Source: Bordetella parapertussis (GTDB lineage Bacteria; Pseudomonadota; Gammaproteobacteria; Burkholderiales; SG8-39). Taken from it: a stretch of DNA of 10,153 bases. Shown here piece after piece: positions 1 through 6,480 of the stretch. The notes beneath the pieces are model-generated. The model saw nothing but the letters and a program-made list of their open reading frames with translations. It was not told the origin of the DNA and ran no database searches. The DNA is taken from assembly GCA_945869935.1 (NCBI GenBank), contig CAMBSA010000032.1, positions 1 through 10,153 of the forward strand. Reading direction: 5' to 3'. Made by a program: the position numbers and the translations under genes. Within the stretch, counting starts at the first letter, position 1; each line of letters begins with the position of its first letter.

Positions 1-587
1 TGCGCGATCGCCTCGGCGAGCTTGGCGTAGCCGCGCGCGTTCGGATGCGTGAGATCGGCCTTGAGTTCGCTGTCGCCGAGTATCGTCGCTAGCGCCTTGG
101 GTTCGTACGGCAATCCCGTTTCCTTGGCGATGTCCTCATACCATGAGGCGGTGGACAGGAACAATCCGGGCTTCGGAACCCCGACCAGCACCACTTCGAT
201 GCCGCGCGATTTCGCAAGCGAGATCATCGAACGCAGATTGCCCGCGGTGGCGCGCTCGTCAAGTCGCCTAAGGATGTCGTTGCCGCCGTGGCAGAGGATC
301 AGCAGCTTCGGCTGGACCTCGTCGAGCACCGCCGGCAGGCGAGCAAGACCCGCCGCGCTCACTTCGCCGGGGATGCCCGAGGCGATGACCTTGCGTCCGA
401 TCATCGACGAGAGTTGCGCCGGGTAACTCGTCTCGGGGGTGGCACCGGTGCCGTAGGTGAGGCTGTCGCCGAAGGCGAGCACCACCGCATCGGACGGGAG
501 CGGTGGCAGCTTTCCGGAACCGCCGCCGCAGGCGGCGAGCAGGAATATCAGTGCGCTTGCAAACAGTCGACACGAAAACATGCTCAT
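1..587 (-). CDS. SGNH/GDSL-family lipoprotein hydrolase (arylesterase / TesA-like), partial
   Basis: This is a secreted, probably lipid-anchored serine esterase or lysophospholipase. Reading the minus strand from ATG at 587 gives 195 codons before the window edge, so the C-terminus is missing, probably by only a few residues given a usual family length near 200. The N-terminus is a short charged and hydrophobic leader ending in a lipobox, LLAAC (Cys20), followed by a Gly-rich linker. All four SGNH blocks are visible: GDSLTYG with nucleophile Ser42, the block II glycine in GIPGE (Gly71), GGND with Asn103, and the catalytic pair in DLTHPN (Asp178, His181). It starts 7 nt after the sulP stop, so the two genes are probably co-transcribed. 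No good Shine-Dalgarno is seen, and ATG at 581 is an alternative start. The substrate (phospholipid, aryl ester or acyl-thioester) cannot be read from the sequence. Confidence 0.9.
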   Translation of the reverse strand, partial: MSMFSCRLFASALIFLLAACGGGSGKLPPLPSDAVVLAFGDSLTYGTGATPETSYPAQLSSMIGRKVIASGIPGEVSAAGLARLPAVLDEVQPKLLILCHGGNDILRRLDERATAGNLRSMISLAKSRGIEVVLVGVPKPGLFLSTASWYEDIAKETGLPYEPKALATILGDSELKADLTHPNARGYAKLAEAIA

Positions 588-594
588 TGTGGAC

Positions 595-2409
595 TCATGC
601 GATGACGGGCGGCGGCAGGGTCTTGCATTCGTTGAAGATGCGCGCTGTGCAGCGTGAGCACACGGTGCGGTCGAGCCGTTCGAAAACCGCCGCGATCGCT
701 TCTTCCTTGCCACGGTAGACCCGGTCGCGGCCGATGTCCTCCATGTGGCCGCCGTGTTCGAGCATCGCCTCGACCGGTTTGCGCAGGCTGTAGAAATAAA
801 GCGCACCGCCCGCCGCGCGGCGCTTGCGGGCCTCGTTTGCGAGAACCTCCGCACCCGCGACGTCGACGAAATTGATGCTCTTGCACATCAGGAGCAGGTG
901 CTTCTGGCCAGGGGCGACTTCGCGAAGCGTGTCCAGGTGCTGCTCGACATGGTTCACCGCGCCGAAATAGATCGAGCCCTCGATGCGAAGCAGCTTCAGC
1001 TGAGGGCACTCCCTGAGATCGCCTTCCACTTCGGTCACCTTGCGCTCGGGATGGCGCGGATCGGGGACGATGCTGCGCATGTGCGGGCGCGAGGTCCGGT
1101 GCAGGTAGAGAAACAGCGATGCGATCACTCCCACGAGTATCGCAATTTCGAGATTCAAGAGCAGTGTGGCCGCCAGGGTCCCGTAGAGCACACCCGCTTC
1201 CGCGCGACTGGCGGAGGTGATCCTGCGAATCTCGTCGGTATTGAGCAGGCCGACGGCGACGAGGAACAGGATCCCGGACATGGTTGCGATCGGGAGATAG
1301 GCCGCCAGAGGCGCGACGGCGATCACGATCGCCACCAGGATCAGCGACGAAAACACGCTCGAAAGCGGTGTGCGCGCACCGCCGTCGTAGTTCACGCCGC
1401 TGCGGTTGAACGATGCGGCCGCCGGGTACCCGGAGAAGAAGCTGGCGGCGACATTGGCCACGCCCTGACCGATGAACTCCTGGTTGCCGTCTATGCGTTG
1501 CCCCGACTTGATCCCGATCGAGCGGCCGATGGAGATCGCCTCGGTGAGCGCGAGCAGTGTGACCGCGATCGCCACGCCGGCGAGGCTTTGCAGCACATCG
1601 AGTGAAAGGTCGGGGTGCGACAGCGGGGGCAGCCCGCCGGGCAGCGCGCCGAGCAGGCGTATGCCGGTGCGCTCCGCGCCGAATGCGGCATTCGCGGCGG
1701 CGGCGGCGAGCGATCCCGCAAGCATCGCGGTGATCATGTAGGGAACGCGAGGGAGGTAGCGCCGTCCCGCCAGTCCCGCGAGCACGGTGATCACGCCGAT
1801 GCACAGCGTCCAGAGCTGGATCGCGCCCGGGTCGGAGACTGTGATGTAGACGGAGCGGAAGAAGGAACTTCCCCGGGGAATATCGATCCCGAGAAAACCG
1901 CGCAGCTGGCTGGCGATGATCAACAGCCCTGCACCCGCGGTGAAGCCGACGACCACCGTATGCGAGATGAAATTGACCAGGCTGCCTAGCCCGAGCGCGC
2001 CGAGCACGATCATCAGCACGCCGCACATGAAGGCAAGCGTGAGCGCCAGGCTGACGTAATCCGCGGAACCCGGCGCGGCGAGCGGCGCGAGTGTCGCGAA
2101 CACGATCAGGGACACCGCGTTCGTCGGGCCGGTCACCGCGTGCATCGACGAGCCCCAGAGAGCGGCGACCAGCGTCGGTACCATCGCGCAATACAGCCCG
2201 TATTCCGGCGGCATGCCGGCAAGCGTCGCGAAGGCCACGCCCTGCGGCAGCACCACCATCGCGCCGACCAGGCCTGCGAGCAGGTCTGCACGCACCGTGC
2301 CGCGATTGACCATCGGCCACCAGCGCAGGAAGGGAAACAGACGAAGCAGGGCGGGATGGCGGGAGCGGGCGGAGGCCAAGGGGCAGGACCGGAAGGGACA
2401 GGTCGACAT
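595..2409 (-). CDS. SulP-family anion transporter (sulfate permease type) with C-terminal STAS domain
   Basis: An inner-membrane anion transporter or symporter of the SLC26/SulP family, 604 aa, which is normal length. The membrane domain runs from about residue 25 to 436 and opens with the typical LRLFPFLRWWP lead-in and the LPQGVAFA stretch (54-61). The family signature around NQEFIGQGVANV and FFSGYPAAASFNRSGVN (309-340) is intact. A cytoplasmic STAS domain follows (about 470-580). Its DVAG (516-519) sits where anti-sigma antagonists carry a phosphorylated serine, and that serine is absent here. The tail has three cysteines, Cys584, Cys587 and Cys595. The open frame continues upstream with no stop, but everything beyond 2409 is low-complexity antisense of the neighbouring MFS gene, so the ATG at 2409 was chosen. 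No strong ribosome site is visible. Sulfate, bicarbonate or dicarboxylate are all possible substrates. It is the first gene of a likely two-gene operon with the lipoprotein hydrolase. Confidence 0.92.
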   Translation of the reverse strand: MSTCPFRSCPLASARSRHPALLRLFPFLRWWPMVNRGTVRADLLAGLVGAMVVLPQGVAFATLAGMPPEYGLYCAMVPTLVAALWGSSMHAVTGPTNAVSLIVFATLAPLAAPGSADYVSLALTLAFMCGVLMIVLGALGLGSLVNFISHTVVVGFTAGAGLLIIASQLRGFLGIDIPRGSSFFRSVYITVSDPGAIQLWTLCIGVITVLAGLAGRRYLPRVPYMITAMLAGSLAAAAANAAFGAERTGIRLLGALPGGLPPLSHPDLSLDVLQSLAGVAIAVTLLALTEAISIGRSIGIKSGQRIDGNQEFIGQGVANVAASFFSGYPAAASFNRSGVNYDGGARTPLSSVFSSLILVAIVIAVAPLAAYLPIATMSGILFLVAVGLLNTDEIRRITSASRAEAGVLYGTLAATLLLNLEIAILVGVIASLFLYLHRTSRPHMRSIVPDPRHPERKVTEVEGDLRECPQLKLLRIEGSIYFGAVNHVEQHLDTLREVAPGQKHLLLMCKSINFVDVAGAEVLANEARKRRAAGGALYFYSLRKPVEAMLEHGGHMEDIGRDRVYRGKEEAIAAVFERLDRTVCSRCTARIFNECKTLPPPVIA

Positions 2410-2532
2410 GGTAGCAAAGCCCGTGGGTTTTCCCGGATCGTCACCTCGGCCGTTGCGTCTGACGCGGTATAGTTCGCCCGCATCAGCTCGGCGACCCAGA
2501 ACCGTGCAGTGCGACACAGGAGAAAACGGACG
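2410..2532. promoter_or_regulatory. Divergent promoter region between sulP and the MFS gene
   Basis: This 123-bp gap separates two head-to-head genes and must carry both promoters unless these lie inside the coding regions. The best rightward -10 candidate is TATAGT at 2468-2473 (5 of 6 consensus bases). No convincing -35 box stands at the right distance, and no leftward promoter is obvious. AGGAGA at 2518-2523 is the ribosome site that decides the start of the MFS gene. Confidence 0.35.
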
Positions 2533-3735
2533 TTGAAGAACAAACTCGGCAACGCGGGCCTGATGCTCGTGTGCGGCAGCATCGTGCTCACGCTTGCGCT
2601 GGGAATCCGGCACAGCTTCGGACTTTTCCTGCAACCGGTGTCGGCCGACAACGGCTGGGGCCGCGAAGTGTTCAGCTTTGCGATCGCGCTGCAGAACCTG
2701 CTCTGGGGTTTTACCCAGCCGTTCACCGGCATGCTCGCCGACCGCTTCGGCGCGGGCAAGGTGGTGATGGTCGGATCGGCGCTCTATGCGGTGGGCCTCG
2801 CGATCATGGCGACCACCAGCTCCGCGCTGGCGTTTACGCTCGCGCTCGGCGTGCTCTGCGGTATCGGCATGTCCTCCACCACCTTCAGCATCATCCTCGG
2901 CGGGCTGGGCCGCGCGTATCCGCCGGAGCGACGCTCGAGCATCGCCGGCATTGCCAGCGCGGCGGGGTCCTTCGGCCAGTTCGCGATGTTGCCGATGGCC
3001 CTGGTTCTGATTTCCGTCTACGGGTGGCACGCCACGCTGCTGGTGTGGGTGGTCGTCGCAACCGCCATGGTGCCGCTGGGCTACGGCATCCGCGATATCG
3101 GCTATCACGGCCAGCCACCTTCCGCCGGCATCGGCATGAAGGAAGCGTTTTCCGAGGCCTGCGCCAACAAGGGGTTCTGGCTGTTGAGTTTCGGTTACTT
3201 CACCTGCGGCTTCCAGATCGTGTTCATCGGCACGCATTTCCCCTCGTTCCTTCTGGACAAGGGCCTCACCGCGCGCGACGGCACGGTGGCGCTGGCGCTG
3301 ATCGGGCTGTTCAACATCGCGGGCTCCTTCCTTGCCGGCTGGCTCGGCGACCGCTTCCCGCGCGCTTCGCTTCTGGCAGGGTTGTACGCGGTGCGCGGTT
3401 TCCTTCTCGCGGGCATTCTGCTGCTGCCCACCACGCCGCTGGTGGCGTATCTCTTTGCCGCGCTCTTCGGGCTCACCTGGCTGGGCACCGTGCCGCTCAC
3501 CAACGGCGTGGTCGCGGGCATGTTCGGCGTGCGGCATCTGGCGATGCTCGGCGGCATCGTGTTCCTGTTCCACCAGGTGGGCAGCTTCTTCGGCAGCTGG
3601 ATGGGCGGGCTGGTCTTCGATGCCACCGGCTCGTACGACGTGGTCTGGATCATTGCGATCGGCCTGTCGGTCATGGCCACGCTGGTGAACATCCCGATCG
3701 ACGAGCGGCCCGTGGCGAGGATGCGCACGGCCTGA
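2533..3735 (+). CDS. Major facilitator superfamily transporter (MCT / oxalate-formate antiporter-like)
   Basis: An inner-membrane secondary transporter of about 400 aa with roughly twelve hydrophobic segments in two six-helix halves. The N-half loop 2-3 motif is clear (GMLADRFGAGK, residues 67-77), and its degenerate C-half counterpart is GWLGDRFPRAS (269-279). The N-terminal GIRHSFGLFLQPV and WGREVFSFAIALQNLLWG patterns resemble the monocarboxylate/oxalate-formate branch of MFS, so an organic anion is the likeliest cargo, but the substrate is not determined. TTG at 2533 was chosen because AGGAGA (2518-2523) lies upstream of it; GTG at 2509 in the same frame would add a strongly basic MRHRRKRT leader with no ribosome site. 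The gene stands alone between a divergent sulP and the fcc genes. A role in importing glycolate for the downstream glc genes is conceivable but unsupported. Confidence 0.88.
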   Translation: MKNKLGNAGLMLVCGSIVLTLALGIRHSFGLFLQPVSADNGWGREVFSFAIALQNLLWGFTQPFTGMLADRFGAGKVVMVGSALYAVGLAIMATTSSALAFTLALGVLCGIGMSSTTFSIILGGLGRAYPPERRSSIAGIASAAGSFGQFAMLPMALVLISVYGWHATLLVWVVVATAMVPLGYGIRDIGYHGQPPSAGIGMKEAFSEACANKGFWLLSFGYFTCGFQIVFIGTHFPSFLLDKGLTARDGTVALALIGLFNIAGSFLAGWLGDRFPRASLLAGLYAVRGFLLAGILLLPTTPLVAYLFAALFGLTWLGTVPLTNGVVAGMFGVRHLAMLGGIVFLFHQVGSFFGSWMGGLVFDATGSYDVVWIIAIGLSVMATLVNIPIDERPVARMRTA

Positions 3736-3769
3736 GCGCATCGTCATCCTCGTCGGGAGGGCGATTGGT

Positions 3770-3783
3770 GTCCCTCAAGGGAC
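3770..3783 (+). terminator. Short hairpin after the MFS gene, possible terminator
   Basis: GTCCCT and AGGGAC form a perfect inverted repeat, giving a realistic 5-bp stem with a TCAA loop, 35 bp after the MFS stop. There is no proper T run after it, so intrinsic termination would be weak. Confidence 0.3.
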
Positions 3784-3826
3784 GTCGCTTATTCCACCCC
3801 GGGATTTGTTCATGCGATTCGGTTCG

Positions 3827-3855
3827 TTGACATCGTCCTGCGCTGCAGCGACTAT
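3827..3855 (+). promoter_or_regulatory. Candidate sigma-70 promoter for fccAB
   Basis: A perfect -35 hexamer TTGACA (3827-3832) is followed 17 bp later by GACTAT (3850-3855), which keeps the important A2, A5 and T6 of the -10 box. Transcription would begin near 3862, leaving a leader of about 45 nt before the cytochrome gene. Placement in the only sizeable gap upstream of the fcc pair supports it; the weak -10 argues for a possible activator. Confidence 0.45.
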
Positions 3856-3906
3856 CCCTCACACTGTCGGCGGGAGTCGGCAATTCGAGTCAATCACGGA
3901 GTCATC

Positions 3907-4227
3907 GTGTCCATGAACAAGTCTGTATGGCTGGCATTCGCTTTCGCCGGTTTCGTCGTCCAGTCGGCTCCGGGTCATGGCCAACAGGAACCCAACCTCG
4001 GCAGGAACCTCGGTGCGGCGTGCGCGATCTGCCACGGCACCAACGGCGTCAGCGCCGGGGGCAGCGCCACGCTCGCCGGCCAGAGCCGCGAGCAGCTGGC
4101 GCGTGCCCTGCGTGAATACCGGGACGGCAAACGTGCCGCGACGATCATGCATCAGATCGCCAAGGGCTACACCGAAGAACAGATCGACGCGCTCGCGGTG
4201 TTTTTCGCGGCGCAGAAGGCGAAATAG
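3907..4227 (+). CDS. fccA: Monoheme c-type cytochrome, flavocytochrome c sulfide dehydrogenase small subunit
   Basis: A small periplasmic cytochrome c of 106 aa that should take electrons from the FAD subunit encoded just downstream. A Sec-type leader (about residues 1-25, ending near APGHGQ) precedes one heme-binding motif, CAICH (Cys39, Cys42, His43). Met81 in TIMHQIAKGYTEEQ is the probable sixth heme ligand. The family falls into monoheme forms (green sulfur bacteria) and diheme forms of about 20 kDa (Allochromatium); this one is monoheme. GTG at 3907 was chosen because GGAG (3898-3901) stands 5 nt upstream; ATG at 3913 is an alternative 6 nt later. The stop lies 7 nt before fccB, so the two are surely one transcript. 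By itself it could be called only a class I cytochrome c; the partner gene gives the specific name. Confidence 0.85.
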   Translation: MSMNKSVWLAFAFAGFVVQSAPGHGQQEPNLGRNLGAACAICHGTNGVSAGGSATLAGQSREQLARALREYRDGKRAATIMHQIAKGYTEEQIDALAVFFAAQKAK

Positions 4228-4234
4228 GGCGGCC

Positions 4235-5524
4235 ATGGCGAACAATTTTTCCCGTCGTGATTTCGTACGCGCCCTGGGTGCGGGTGCGGCATTGTCGGCC
4301 GTCTCGGGATGCGCAACCGTGGCCGCGCCGCCGAAACCGGTCGGGCGTGTCGTAATCATCGGCGGCGGATTCGGCGGCGCCACCGCTGCGAAGTACATCC
4401 GGCTTTGGAGTGGCGGCAGCGTCGAGGTGATCCTTGCCGAGCGCAACACGAGTTTCGTCTCCTGCCCGGTGTCGAACCTGGTGCTCGGCGGCTCGCGGAC
4501 GATTGCGGACATCACACACGACTACGCCGGGCTTCGCGCGCACGGCGTTCAGGTGCGGCACGACGAGGTCGCCGCGATCGATGCGGACAAGAAGCGCATC
4601 CAGTTCCGCACCAAGTTCGCCGACATCCCCTACGACCGGCTGGTGGTCGCGCCGGGTATCGATTTTCAATACAGCGACTTGCCGGGTCTCAACAACGCCG
4701 AGGCGCAGAAACAGGTGTTGCACGCATGGAAGGCCGGCCCCGAGACGGTGGCGCTGCGAAGGCAGCTCGAGGAGATGCGCGACGGCGGCGTCTACGTGCT
4801 GTCGATCCCGAAGGCGCCCTACCGTTGCCCGCCCGGACCGTACGAGCGCGCGAGCCAGGTGGCGCATTACTTCAAGACCGCGAAGCCGCGCTCCAGGGTT
4901 CTCATTCTCGATGGCAACGAGGATATCGTCTCGAAGAAGGGCCTGTTCCTCGCGGCGTGGAAGGATCTCTATCCCGGCATCATCCAATACGTCCCGAACC
5001 AGGAAGCCAGGGACGTGGATGTCAGCGGCAGGACGATCAAGACCGAGTTCGACTCGTTCAAGGGTGATGTGCTGAACGTGATTCCGCCGCAGCGCGCCGG
5101 TTCAATCGCCGCGTCGGCGAAGCTGATCACCGCGAACAACCGCTGGTGCGGCGTCAACTGGCAGACGATGGAGTCGGTGGCGGTTCCGGGCGTTTATGTA
5201 CTGGGCGATGCCACGCTGAGCGCGCAGGCGATGCCCAAGTCGGCGAGCATGGCCAACAACCACGCCAAGATCGCCGCCGCCGCGATCGTCGCCTCGCTCA
5301 CCGGGCAACCTGTGCCTTCCTCGGTGGTGATATCCAACACCTGCTACAGCTACGTCAGCGACCGCGAGGCGGTCCATGTCAACGCGGTGTACCGCTACGA
5401 CATCGACAAGAAGACGATGCTGCCGGTGGCGGGTAGTGGCGGCCTGTCCGCACAGCGCAACGAGCTGGAAAAGGCCTATGCCGACGCCTGGGCGAATAAC
5501 ATCTGGGCGGATTCGCTCGGCTGA
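4235..5524 (+). CDS. fccB: Flavocytochrome c sulfide dehydrogenase, FAD subunit (FccB/SoxF type)
   Basis: A periplasmic flavoprotein of 429 aa that oxidises sulfide to sulfur or polysulfide and passes electrons to the cytochrome subunit. It begins with a twin-arginine signal (SRRDFVR, Arg7-Arg8), and VSGC with Cys26 looks like a lipobox, so it may be a Tat lipoprotein. The FAD dinucleotide fold follows (VVIIGGGFGGATAAKYI, 39-55). Compared from memory with Allochromatium FccB, Cys77 in VSCPVSN is the cysteine that binds FAD covalently, and Cys198 (RCPPGPYERAS) and Cys370 (NTCYS) are the redox-active pair; all three are kept. Other shared patterns include HAWKAGPET (163-171), NVIPPQRAG (281-289), GDATLSAQAMPKS (324-336) and the C-terminal NNIWADSLG. 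It follows the cytochrome gene after 7 nt. No other sox or fcc genes are nearby. Activity on sulfide is inferred from conserved residues; a related substrate such as a thiol cannot be excluded. Confidence 0.93.
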   Translation: MANNFSRRDFVRALGAGAALSAVSGCATVAAPPKPVGRVVIIGGGFGGATAAKYIRLWSGGSVEVILAERNTSFVSCPVSNLVLGGSRTIADITHDYAGLRAHGVQVRHDEVAAIDADKKRIQFRTKFADIPYDRLVVAPGIDFQYSDLPGLNNAEAQKQVLHAWKAGPETVALRRQLEEMRDGGVYVLSIPKAPYRCPPGPYERASQVAHYFKTAKPRSRVLILDGNEDIVSKKGLFLAAWKDLYPGIIQYVPNQEARDVDVSGRTIKTEFDSFKGDVLNVIPPQRAGSIAASAKLITANNRWCGVNWQTMESVAVPGVYVLGDATLSAQAMPKSASMANNHAKIAAAAIVASLTGQPVPSSVVISNTCYSYVSDREAVHVNAVYRYDIDKKTMLPVAGSGGLSAQRNELEKAYADAWANNIWADSLG

Positions 5525-5571
5525 ATACGTCCACCTGACTGTTCCGGGGCGGTTGGGCGGAGGGCAGGTCA

Positions 5572-5586
5572 TCCCGCAATCCGGGA
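5572..5586 (+). terminator. Short hairpin after fccB, possible weak terminator
   Basis: TCCCG and CGGGA form a 5-bp stem with a 5-nt loop 48 bp after the fccB stop, followed by a T-rich but interrupted stretch (GTTTCGTTTG, 5591-5600). It would separate the fcc unit from the glyoxylate genes, but the stem is short. Confidence 0.3.
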
Positions 5587-5601
5587 CGCTGTTTCGTTTG
5601 A

Positions 5602-5630
5602 TTGAATCCGCGGTGTTCTCCGCCTAACAT
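5602..5630 (+). promoter_or_regulatory. Candidate promoter directly in front of hyi
   Basis: TTGAAT (5602-5607) and TAACAT (5625-5630) are separated by 17 bp, each matching 4 of 6 consensus bases, including the TTGA and TA...AT cores. Transcription would begin at about 5636-5640, at or just before the hyi ATG, so the message would be nearly leaderless. This fits the absence of a ribosome site there. Confidence 0.35.
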
Positions 5631-5639
5631 GCGCTGACC

Positions 5640-6458
5640 ATGCCCCGATTCAGCGCCAACATCAGCACGCTTTTCACCGACGTCGACCTGCCCGAGCGCT
5701 TCGAGCGGGCGGCACGCGCGGGCTTTCGCGGCGTCGAGATCCAGTTTCCCTACGCGTACGACAAGGCGATGCTCGCCGAGCGCGCCAGGGCTGCGGGCGT
5801 GGAGGTGGTGCTGACCAATCTGCCGGCGGGGGATTTTTCCACCGGCGTGCGCGGCATCGCCTGCCTGCCCTCGAAGATGTCGGAGTTCCGCGACGGCGTG
5901 GCCAAAGGCATCGAGTACGCCCGCGCGCTTGGCGTGCCGCGGATGAACTGCCTCGCAGGATTTGCGCCGCCGAAAACCGACGACGCGAAGTTGCGTCAGA
6001 CCTTCATCTCGAACATCCGCTTCGCGGCGGGCGAACTCGGGCGCCACGGCATACATCTGGTGATCGAGCCGATCAACACCCGCACGATGCCGGGATTCTG
6101 GTTGCGGCATTCCAGTCAGGCGATCGCATTGATCGAAGAGGCCGCCGTGCCGAACATCGCGATCCAGTACGACTTCTTCCATATGCAGATCATGGAAGGC
6201 GATCTTTCGCGGACGGTGGAGGAGATTCTTCCGCATATCGGCCATATCCAGTTCGCGGATGTTCCCGGGCGGCACGAACCGGGCACGGGCGAGCTGAATT
6301 TTATGCATCTTTTCGAGGTGCTCGACCGGATCGGCTACAGCGGCTGGGTCGGCGCGGAGTACATGCCGTCGCTGCCGCGCACCGAGGATACGCTCGGCTG
6401 GTATGCGACCTGGCGCCAGCGCGAGCAGGCTCGACAACAGCAACAACAGCAGCAGTAA
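5640..6458 (+). CDS. hyi: Hydroxypyruvate isomerase (Hyi family TIM barrel)
   Basis: A cytoplasmic enzyme of 272 aa that interconverts hydroxypyruvate and tartronate semialdehyde in glyoxylate assimilation. It is a xylose-isomerase-like TIM barrel. Metal/catalytic positions known for the family are present: Glu143 in VIEPINTRTMPGF, Asp178 and His181 in QYDFFHMQ, Gln204 in HIQFAD, and Glu240 in GAEYMPS. The N-terminal FSANISTLFTD is typical of Hyi. Family members usually end near residue 258-260; this one adds a tail that finishes in seven glutamines. ATG at 5640 is used because the family N-terminus fits; no Shine-Dalgarno is present. It lies 22 nt before glxR, the enzyme that uses the same intermediate, which strongly supports the assignment. 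The close relative OtnI (2-oxo-tetronate isomerase) is the main alternative, less likely in this context. Confidence 0.9.
   Translation: MPRFSANISTLFTDVDLPERFERAARAGFRGVEIQFPYAYDKAMLAERARAAGVEVVLTNLPAGDFSTGVRGIACLPSKMSEFRDGVAKGIEYARALGVPRMNCLAGFAPPKTDDAKLRQTFISNIRFAAGELGRHGIHLVIEPINTRTMPGFWLRHSSQAIALIEEAAVPNIAIQYDFFHMQIMEGDLSRTVEEILPHIGHIQFADVPGRHEPGTGELNFMHLFEVLDRIGYSGWVGAEYMPSLPRTEDTLGWYATWRQREQARQQQQQQQ
6435..6455 (+). repeat. (CAR)7 trinucleotide tract, poly-Gln tail of Hyi
   Basis: Seven consecutive CAA/CAG codons end the hyi reading frame just before TAA, coding residues 266-272. Codons are mixed, so it is an impure microsatellite. Confidence 0.95.
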
Positions 6459-6470
6459 GAACGGAATCAA

Positions 6471-6475
6471 GGGAG
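6471..6475 (+). promoter_or_regulatory. Ribosome binding site of glxR
   Basis: GGGAG stands 5 nt before ATG 6481. It fixes the glxR start there rather than at the in-frame ATG at 6403, which lies inside hyi and would add a 26-residue low-complexity leader. Confidence 0.8.
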
Positions 6476-6480
6476 TCGTC

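Noticed and set aside
2509..2532. GTG 2509 as start of the MFS transporter
   Set aside because: It would place the ribosome site AGGAGA inside the coding region and add an atypical MRHRRKRT leader; TTG 2533 fits better, though not certain.
2410..3747. Upstream extension of the SulP reading frame to give a 1050-aa protein
   Set aside because: The extension is a charged, low-complexity antisense reading of the MFS gene; the SulP family N-terminus begins just after 2409.
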